Below are positions 44,624 through 52,593 of a stretch of DNA of 52,593 nt, one piece after another. The notes beneath the pieces are model-generated. The model had not been told where the DNA came from. It ran no database searches and saw nothing but the letters and a program-made list of their open reading frames with translations. Both the position numbers and the translations under genes were made by a program. How positions within the stretch are numbered: position 1 is the first letter of the stretch; each line of letters opens with the position of its first letter. This stretch comes from Planctomycetota bacterium (GTDB taxonomy: Bacteria; Planctomycetota; JACOTG01), in contig JACOTG010000011.1 in NCBI GenBank assembly GCA_016178505.1, positions 1 to 52,593 of the forward strand. Reading direction: 5' to 3'.

Positions 44624-45169
44624 TCACGACTTCCTCCTGTGCGTCTTCGGCGTCAGTGTCAGGTCGGCGGGCAGGTCGGCTTCGATTCCTTCCACTGTGC
44701 GCAGCGCCGATTGCAGTCGGGCCGGCAGCGCCCGCGTCAGGTCGTAGGTCGAGATGTCGATCGGCTTGTCGATGCCGGCGAAGATGTACTCGGCGAGGAA
44801 GTGGTCCGGGGTCTGGCAGAGGATCGAGTCGATGGTCGGGGCGTCGGTCGCGTGCTTGAGCCGGTCGTTGACGACGTTGCAATGGCAGTTGAGCAGAACC
44901 TCGTCCATCAGAATGACGTGGTGGGCCCACGACACCGACCAGAGGTGCGGCTCGCGCAGTTGTGCCACCGGTTGTGGCACTTTTCGCGAGGGAATCATTT
45001 CTGCCGCCGGCTGTGGCACTTTGGCCGACGCTCGCAATCGTGCAACTGGTTGCTGCAGCGTCGCGATGGCGTTCGGGCAATCGCGGCAAGACACGAGCAT
45101 CCGCTTGATGTTCCGCTCGAAGAAGCCCTTGAGGTCGGGCCGTTCGTTCGGACACTCCAACTCACGCAT
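44624..45169 (-). pseudogene. YhcG/DUF1016-like copy with the nuclease core deleted
   Basis: A 181-residue frame from ATG 45169, overlapping the stop of the full YhcG gene by 8 bp. The N-terminal part (NERPDLKGFFERNIKRM, EPHLWSVSWAHHVILMDEV) matches the DUF1016 N-terminal domain. After a sudden joint at LLNCHCNVVNDRLKH it passes to the C-terminal end (DHFLAEYIFAGIDKPIDIST, LTRALPARLQSAL). The intervening PD-(D/E)xK region, with the catalytic Asp and E-x-K, is missing. A second YhcG gene has therefore lost its nuclease by internal deletion. The frame is open and could give a non-catalytic partner of the intact copy; decay is the simpler view. Confidence 0.65.
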
Positions 45170-46325
45170 CTCCCACGTCCTTGAGTTGGGCATCCAGGAA
45201 CTCCTGAATCCTCTCTCGGCTTGGAAGCTCCAGCTGGTACTTGGAAACGAAGAGACGATTCGGCAGATCGGCGAGGGCGTACTCGACCAGGACGTGGTCC
45301 TTTCGTGTGCACAGCAGCAGTCCAATCGGTGGATTGTCTCCCTGGGCCATCACGTTTCGCTTGAACCAGCTCACGTAGGTGTTGAGCTGCCCGAGATGTT
45401 CGTGCTCGAACTGAGCGACCTTCAGCTCGATGAGCACGTGGCACTTCAAGATCCGGTGGTAGAAGACGAGATCGATGAAGCTGTACGTCTCTCCGATGAG
45501 GATGCGCTTTTGCCGAGCCTCGAAGCAGAAGCCGTGGCCGAGTTCGAGCAGGAACTCCTGGAGTCGATCGAGCAAGGCGTCCTCGAGATCGGACTCACCC
45601 ATGACTTCCTTCGACTTGATGCCGAGGAACTCGAAGACATACGGATCGCGGATCGCGAGCTTGGGCTCCGCGGATTCAACGCTCGCCTGCACCATCGCCC
45701 CTAGTCGTTTCGGGTCCTTGGAGAGTCCCGATCGCTCGAAATACAGCGCGCCGATCTGGCGCTTGAGCTCCCGGACCGACCAATTGCCTCGCATGCACTC
45801 GACCTCGTAGAAGGCGCGCTCGAGTGGTTCGTCGATCGCGATCAGCTCGGCGAGATGCGTGAACGAGAGCCGAGAAACGAGTGTCTGCGGATTCACCGAG
45901 AATTTGGGAGTCACCGACTCCCCTTTCCTGCCGACTGCGGGACGAGCGGCCGGGAGGAGCCGTCGGAATTCGGGAGTCAGCGCCTCCCGAATCCCGGAGT
46001 ACGTCAGATAGAGCTGACGAAACCTCCGAAGCTCTCGCGCGTCCACACGCTCGAGGCCGGATCGCCGCAGGCTCTCGGCGAGGCGTGGAAGGAGTCGCTC
46101 GCCGTATGCAGCGCGGTCGCTTCCGCGTTGCTCGTACTCGCGAACATAGAACCCGATCGCCCAGTTTCGGAGAGTGACGGTGATGTTGACCGCCTTGCCT
46201 GCCTGGACGAGACAATGGTCATGCTCTCTCCGAATGGCGGCCAATCGAGACGGGCGCCGCGCGGCAACACCGGTCGCGCGAGCGCCTCAGCGGTTTTTCT
46301 GCGGGTTGCGACCTTGCGCTTTGCA

Positions 46326-46336
<11 letters not shown>
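45162..46336 (-). CDS. YhcG-family PD-(D/E)xK nuclease (DUF1016), apparently frameshifted near its start
   Basis: The main frame (46244 to 45162, 360 residues) holds the DUF1016 N-terminal domain ([37 protein letters not shown]) and the nuclease core [20 protein letters not shown] followed by [16 protein letters not shown]. The C-terminal end is [17 protein letters not shown]. The frame has no ATG, only TTG at 46244. A natural start, ATG 46336 with GGAG upstream and overlapping the hsdM stop, opens [14 protein letters not shown] ... RLDWPPF in a different frame and would join the main frame near 46245. Loss of one copy of a 13-bp direct repeat explains the shift. YhcG proteins often sit in type I systems and may cleave DNA or RNA. 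The gene may still work from TTG. Confidence 0.75.
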
Positions 46337-47975
<1,639 letters not shown>

Positions 47976-48281
47976 AGGTCCCTTCCTTCTATCGCCGAAT
48001 CGCCATGCCGACGCACGGCCATGGATCATTGACGAGGGCCGAGGAGGTTTGGGCGCCGCGATGGTCGCGCCGTGTCGCAGCTTCGCATATCGACCGGAGA
48101 ATCCTCCCCAACGACATCGGGAAAACCGAAGGAGGGTAATGCACGACCGCACGGCCGATCAAGACGCAACCACCGCGGGGTCGCAGCGCGCCGTCGCTGC
48201 TGGGCGTGCCTCGACGAAATCAATCCGTTGACCGCTGTGAAAAAATTGTGACAAACTCGCGCTCAACGCGCCCGACTTGCT

Positions 48282-48321
48282 GAACCTGCCGGTCGCGCGC
48301 GGACGTTTGGAACGCAGGTTC
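48282..48321. promoter_or_regulatory. inverted repeat upstream of hsdM
   Basis: GAACCTGC (48282-48289) and GCAGGTTC (48314-48321) form a perfect 8-bp inverted repeat with a 24-bp spacer, about 310 bp ahead of hsdM. It is a possible operator or recombination site; no controller gene is seen. Confidence 0.35.
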
Positions 48322-48328
48322 TAAACCA

Positions 48329-48344
48329 AAGTTGAGCGCAACTT
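48329..48344. promoter_or_regulatory. short palindrome upstream of hsdM
   Basis: AAGTTG-AGCG-CAACTT, a perfect 6-bp inverted repeat 8 bp from the larger one. The local clustering of palindromes suggests a control region. Confidence 0.35.
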
Positions 48345-48685
48345 CCGGAGATGCCGGTCTTGCGCGGAATCGGCCGCGAGACGTCTCATGAGCTGCCGGG
48401 CCGATCGACGACGAACACGCGGGTGAAGATCGTGCCGTCACGCGCACCTCAACCGATGGCATCGGCGGCGGGCAATGTCGATGGGCTCCTCGCGAGCGGT
48501 CGCCTCGTGCGCGTGAGGCCATGATTCCCGACGCCGCCAACACGAAGTTTGCGGAATGCACAGCGCGTGTTTTGCTCAATCCAAACTCGTCGTCGAGCGC
48601 GCGGACCCGCATGAATACTGGTCCAAACTGGATTGGCGATCTTGCGCACGAACGGTCGTTTCGGTCCGGTATCTACGGAACGACG

Positions 48686-48719
48686 CGAGGAGGGGCGACC
48701 GTCGGGCCGCCCCTCCTCG
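48686..48719 (-). terminator. hairpin terminator after HYR paralogue 3
   Basis: GAGGAGGGGCG pairs with CGCCCCTCCTC (plus one outer C-G pair) over a 10-nt loop, directly downstream of the HYR gene ending at 48748. Its loop begins ACCGTCG, the same as the loop of the hairpin after paralogue 2 (33879 onward). Confidence 0.6.
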
Positions 48720-48747
48720 TTGAGATCACATCGAATGGAATCGCGAG

Positions 48748-51700
48748 CTAGTGCACGTCGAGGACGATGCCGTTGGTGACGCTCAGCGCCGCGGACGTTG
48801 CCGAGTTGAAGTCGGCGACGACGCCCTGCAGCGTGAAGATCACGGGGTGGCTGAATCCCTGGCTGCGAGTGAGCGTCCACGGCGTCGTGGGTGAGCCGCT
48901 GACCTCGTGAACGGTGCCGCAGTACGTCGCGGAGAGCCCGCCTCGCACGCAGCGAATCGGTTGCGGCGACAGGCTCGGGTTCAGCGGAGTCGGGTTGCCC
49001 GTGCAACCAATCGTCCGTCCGCCGGCGACCAGGTTCTGCGAACTCTGGACGTCACCGCGCCAGACCCACAGGACGTAGCTTCGGTCGGTGTTGCCGGAAG
49101 GCGCAGAGTCCATGTGAAGCGAAACGGGCTGGTTGACGCCGACCGTCAGGCGACGACCGCAGGCGCTGCCGACGCTTCCGTTGATGCTGAAGACGTTCGC
49201 CGGACTCCCGACGGACGCGTTCACGGTTCCCGTCAAGCAGGTGTTCGCCTCTTGGACCGTGACGCGGAACGTGCACGTGGACACGTTGTTGGTGTCGTCA
49301 CGCGCGGTGCACGTGACGGTCGTCGTGCCCGACGGGAACGCGGTCCCCGAGGGCGGGATGCAGGTCACCGTCGGAGTCGAGTCGCAAGCGTCGGTCGCGG
49401 TCGCGCTGAACGTCACGATGCCGCCGTTCTGACTGCAGTCGGTCGTGATGTTCGCGGGGCACGTGATCGACGGCGCGGTCGCGTCGCGGACCGTGACGTT
49501 GAACGAGCACGTTCGCGTGTTCGCGGGGGTCGCGTGATCGCTCGACGTGCAGTTCACGACCGTCGTGCCGAACGGGAAGAGCGAGCCCGAAGCCGGCGTG
49601 CAACTCAGAGTCGGACTCGGATCGACGAGGTCGGTGGCCGTCACGTTGTACGTGACGACGGCGCCGGATGCACTCATGCAATCGCGCGTCGAGTTGGCCG
49701 GACAGGTAAGGGTCGGAGGCGTCGTGTCCCGAACGGTGACCGTGAACGAGCAAGACGCCGTGTGCGCGGCTCCGTCCGTCGCCGTCGAATTCACGGTCGT
49801 GGTTCCGATGGCAAATGTGTTGCCGGAGGCAGGCACCGAGTTGATCGTCGGACTCGACGTGCAATCGTCGGTCGCCGAAACCGTGAACGAGACGCTCGCG
49901 CCCGATGCGCTGGTGGCCTCCTGCGTCATGTTCGCCGGACACGTGATGACCGGCGGGTTCGTGTCGGTACACGGACCGCCGGTCGGCAGCTGCGTTGCGA
50001 TCGTCACCGAGCCGGGCGAGCCGGACTTGAAGAGGCCGATTGTCGCGTTGCCCGCTTGGGGCGGCGCGTTCGCATCGAAGCGGAAGTTGTAGGTGGTACC
50101 CCAGCGCAGCGCATTCGCGTTCGCGTTCTGCGCGACGGTTAGCGTGGACCACGTCGCGAGCCCGCCCGACTGCGTGAACGTCCAGTCCGTCCCGTCGAAC
50201 GTGACGTTGCCGTTGCCGTCGTTCGAGTGATAGTCGACGTCGTGGAAGCCGACGTTCGAAAGCATGACGCCCGCGGACACCGGAACGGAGAACGACTGGC
50301 CCGACCGATCCGAGTTCATGTTGTAGAGAGCCCACTCGTAGTGAAACGTTCCGCCGCCGATGTCCGTGACCTTGTAAGCGAGGGTGAAGCGCCCGTCGTT
50401 CGCAACGTCGACGTTGTTGATCGTGATGGTGGCGTCGTTGTCCTTCCAAGCCATGACGGCGGACTTCTGACGCTGCGTCGTCGAGGTCATCGCGATGTTG
50501 TAGGTCCCGCTTCCCGCGACGCCCGACACGGTGATGCGGCGATACGAGGCATTGTTGTTCTTGTTGCCCGCGGCCGCGTCGTCGGGGCAGACGTACTGGC
50601 CCTCGACGAAGTAGATCGCGCCCGCGTTCTGGCCCGGATCGAGGTCCGCGTTGTGCACTTGGAGACGGCGGCCGATTGTGGCCGGTGTCGCCGGGTTCGC
50701 GGGCGGATACGGGAAGAAGCCCGTCGCCGCGTTCACCTGCCATCGAGGACCGAGGTTGGACTGGCTGCCGTTCAAGCCCGAACCGTACGGGTCCGAGCAG
50801 TGCACGCCGAGCGTCGTGCCGTTGGTGGCTTGGCAATCGCTGAAGCAGAGCGTTCCCGACAGAGCAGTGAAACCGTGCTTCAGCCAGCTCATCCCGATCT
50901 GCTCCATGCGCCCGTTCTTCAGGCGATACATGTTCTGAGCGATGACGGGATGCTGGTTCGTGCTCGAATGCCAACCAACGTCCGCCGTTCCGATGTTGCA
51001 CGAGACGGTTCCGACCGAGAACGCCGTGATGTCGCCGACGACGCCGTATCGGCTCAGGTCCGAGAGGTCGCCGACGATGACGTCGGGTCCCGCGAGACCG
51101 AACGTGTCCGAGCCGCCGTCCTCGCCGGGAGGCACGTCGTCGGAACCGCCGGCGCTCGGGATCGCGTCGGGAGCGGGAAGCGCATTCGCCTCGACGAGGA
51201 GCGTTCCGATGACGTTCGCACCCGCCGCGTCGAGTCCCACTTCGTGCGCCCAACCCGGGTCGAGCGTCACCTCGCCGCCGCCCCACTCGAAGCGTCCGTT
51301 GGCGGCGTCGAATTGGATCAAGCCGCCGGAGAACCGGAAAACCTCGCGGCTCGTTCCTCGGCGGTCGGTCACCGAGCCGGTCGCGTCACCGTTCGCGTCG
51401 ATGCTCACGTGGAAGTCGAAATCGCCGATACGGAACGCGTCGCCGTTCGCAAGGACCATGAGCATCTCGCCGTCGGTCGGCAGGCCGCCGCCGGCCAGCG
51501 CGCTGAAGCGTCCGTTTCGCGAAGCGAAGAGGATCCCCGAGTTCGAGTCGCCGCTGATCGCGAACGTGCCGTCGGCTTGCGGCAACACCTCGCTGATCGC
51601 CGTCTTCATGGAGGTGTGCAGCTCGAGGCCCGACTCGCGCATCCCGTCGGCGTCGAAGAGTAGCGTCACCTTTCCGCCGGTCGTCCGCCACAACCCGTCC

Positions 51701-51816
51701 GTCGTCGCCGCGACTCCTTTGGCTGGGCCGTTCGAAACCGGGTTCGCAGGGAACGCCGAGGCCGCGCCGAAGGCACAGGCCAGGGCCACACCCATCGTGG
51801 CACGAAGAATCCGCAT
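48748..51816 (-). CDS. large secreted HYR-repeat protein, paralogue 3
   Basis: A 1022-residue exported protein from ATG 51816 (MRILRATMGVALACAFGAAS, GGAGG about 7 nt upstream). It has the same architecture as the genes at 30624 and 33920: N-terminal beta domain, central domain (DITAFSVGTVSCNIG, QNMYRLKNGRMEQIGMSWLK, GVHCSDPYGSGLNGSQSNLG, FVEGQYVCPDDAAAGNKNNN), three HYR domains, and the C-terminal domain with YVLWVWRG, CVRGGLS, PWTLTRSQG and SVTNGIVLDV. It is on the same strand as the other two but separated from them by the ~11-kb restriction island. A surface or matrix role is inferred from the HYR modules; no enzyme motif is visible. Confidence 0.85.
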   Translation of the reverse strand: MRILRATMGVALACAFGAASAFPANPVSNGPAKGVAATTDGLWRTTGGKVTLLFDADGMRESGLELHTSMKTAISEVLPQADGTFAISGDSNSGILFASRNGRFSALAGGGLPTDGEMLMVLANGDAFRIGDFDFHVSIDANGDATGSVTDRRGTSREVFRFSGGLIQFDAANGRFEWGGGEVTLDPGWAHEVGLDAAGANVIGTLLVEANALPAPDAIPSAGGSDDVPPGEDGGSDTFGLAGPDVIVGDLSDLSRYGVVGDITAFSVGTVSCNIGTADVGWHSSTNQHPVIAQNMYRLKNGRMEQIGMSWLKHGFTALSGTLCFSDCQATNGTTLGVHCSDPYGSGLNGSQSNLGPRWQVNAATGFFPYPPANPATPATIGRRLQVHNADLDPGQNAGAIYFVEGQYVCPDDAAAGNKNNNASYRRITVSGVAGSGTYNIAMTSTTQRQKSAVMAWKDNDATITINNVDVANDGRFTLAYKVTDIGGGTFHYEWALYNMNSDRSGQSFSVPVSAGVMLSNVGFHDVDYHSNDGNGNVTFDGTDWTFTQSGGLATWSTLTVAQNANANALRWGTTYNFRFDANAPPQAGNATIGLFKSGSPGSVTIATQLPTGGPCTDTNPPVITCPANMTQEATSASGASVSFTVSATDDCTSSPTINSVPASGNTFAIGTTTVNSTATDGAAHTASCSFTVTVRDTTPPTLTCPANSTRDCMSASGAVVTYNVTATDLVDPSPTLSCTPASGSLFPFGTTVVNCTSSDHATPANTRTCSFNVTVRDATAPSITCPANITTDCSQNGGIVTFSATATDACDSTPTVTCIPPSGTAFPSGTTTVTCTARDDTNNVSTCTFRVTVQEANTCLTGTVNASVGSPANVFSINGSVGSACGRRLTVGVNQPVSLHMDSAPSGNTDRSYVLWVWRGDVQSSQNLVAGGRTIGCTGNPTPLNPSLSPQPIRCVRGGLSATYCGTVHEVSGSPTTPWTLTRSQGFSHPVIFTLQGVVADFNSATSAALSVTNGIVLDVH

Positions 51817-51944
51817 CGATCGCCTCCTACTCATGAACGTCGGGCCCCAAATCGCTCTGAGCATTCCCTGGTCTGCCCCGGGGATGAATGGAGCCACATC
51901 GTACGCGGCGCGGCTGAAGATTGACACCGCGAGCACGCGATCGG

Positions 51945-52593
51945 TCACTGCACTCCGGTCGCGAGGCGCATGATCTTCTCCTGGGTCGCGTCGCTGCGGC
52001 CGAGCACGCCCGCGACCGTTCCTTTCCTCATGACGAGGACGCGGTCGCTCATGCCGAGAACCTCGGGCAGCTCGGACGAGATCATGACGATGGCGACGCC
52101 TCGCGCCGCGAGTTCGTTGACGAGGTGGTAGATCTCGATCTTCGCGCCGATGTCGATGCCGCGCGTCGGCTCGTCGAAGAAGAGGATCTTCGACTCCGTG
52201 AGCAGCCAGCGAGACAGCACCACCTTTTGCTGGTTGCCGCCCGAGAGGTTTCCGACCGCCGTCTCGATGGACGGCGTCTTGATACCGAGATCGCGCACGA
52301 AGCCGTCTGCAAGTCGCGCTTCCTCGCGTCGCCTCACGAAAAGGAATCGCGACAGCCGCGCGAGGCTGGCGAGCGACACGTTCTCGCGAACGGGCCGACC
52401 GAGAACGAGCCCCTGCCCTTTTCGATCCTCCGTGGCGAGCCCGATTCCGCAGGCGATCGCATCAGCCGGCTTGCGAATCGCGACCCGCCGCCCGAAGACC
52501 TCGATTTCTCCCGCATCGATCGGGTCGGCGCCGAAGATCGCGCGAACGACCTCGGTTCGTCCCGCGCCGACGAGCCCCGCGATTCCGAGCACC
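51945..52593 (-). CDS. sugar ABC transporter ATPase, RbsA/MglA-like, C-terminal part only
   Basis: The last ~215 residues of a two-NBD sugar-import ATPase; the start lies beyond the window. The visible part is the second nucleotide-binding domain: GLVGAGRTE (the relaxed Walker A typical of the second NBD in RbsA-type proteins), [21 protein letters not shown], signature [15 protein letters not shown], Walker [17 protein letters not shown], and H-loop-region [15 protein letters not shown]. It energises uptake of a monosaccharide or a related solute such as a nucleoside. The permease and binding-protein genes are not in the window. The stop is 128 bp upstream of HYR paralogue 3. Confidence 0.9.
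   Translation of the reverse strand, partial: VLGIAGLVGAGRTEVVRAIFGADPIDAGEIEVFGRRVAIRKPADAIACGIGLATEDRKGQGLVLGRPVRENVSLASLARLSRFLFVRRREEARLADGFVRDLGIKTPSIETAVGNLSGGNQQKVVLSRWLLTESKILFFDEPTRGIDIGAKIEIYHLVNELAARGVAIVMISSELPEVLGMSDRVLVMRKGTVAGVLGRSDATQEKIMRLATGVQ

Larger units (their letters stand above)
47976..48747. other. 772-bp intergenic region upstream of hsdM
   Basis: It contains the presumed promoter of the restriction operon, two inverted repeats (48282-48321 and 48329-48344), and the hairpin terminator of HYR paralogue 3 at its right end. Small open frames here show no protein features. I could not pick a convincing -35/-10 pair. Confidence 0.55.

Overview
This is a GC-rich bacterial window, probably from a Gram-negative organism: it has a lipoprotein secretin, lipobox proteins and many large exported proteins. 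Dockerin, IPT/TIG, kelch and HYR secreted proteins, a giant Ser/Thr kinase fused to a sigma-54-type activator, and a TMTC-like glycosyltransferase point towards Planctomycetota or another deep-branching soil or sediment lineage. That placement is an inference. I recognised no rRNA, tRNA or CRISPR array.

Region 1 (1-7.8 kb): a PLP-dependent cysteine/cystathionine synthase cut by the window edge, two coupled GT-C membrane glycosyltransferases, a HAD hydrolase, a small zinc-ribbon protein, and a two-gene unit of a small exported protein plus a lipoprotein secretin.

Region 2 (7.9-18.8 kb): a B12-binding radical SAM protein, a tandem family of three unknown paralogues with the last copy truncated, and an operon on the minus strand. 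That operon holds two tandem carboxymuconolactone decarboxylase/AhpD-like genes. Each is interrupted by an in-frame TGA exactly where the second Cys of a CPFC motif belongs, and the same hairpin follows 12 nt after each TGA. I interpret both as selenoproteins, which is the most striking signal in the window. A lipoprotein with two DUF6438-like domains is coupled to them by a GTGA overlap. Divergent from the operon are an HD phosphohydrolase and a heterodimeric ABC exporter.

Region 3 (18.8-37 kb): palindromic repeats, then minus-strand genes for exported proteins and signalling: a kelch/IPT protein, a 1749-residue kinase-AAA-TPR-GAF-sigma54 activator-Fis protein, a dockerin/IPT protein, an S9 peptidase and two tandem ~1020-residue HYR proteins. 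The kelch and HYR proteins share a C-terminal domain.

Region 4 (37-48.2 kb): a type I restriction-modification island transcribed as one tightly packed unit in the order hsdM, YhcG nuclease (frameshifted), nuclease-less YhcG copy, hsdS, DUF6978-like, DUF1828/1829, Abi-C protein, a remnant of the hsdR 5' end plus a winged-helix fragment, then hsdR. A decayed tyrosine recombinase lies at its downstream edge. The three small genes between hsdS and hsdR are a candidate undescribed accessory defence module.

Region 5 (48.7-52.6 kb): a third HYR paralogue, suggesting the island sits within a paralogue array, and the C-terminal half of an RbsA/MglA-type sugar ABC ATPase cut by the window edge.
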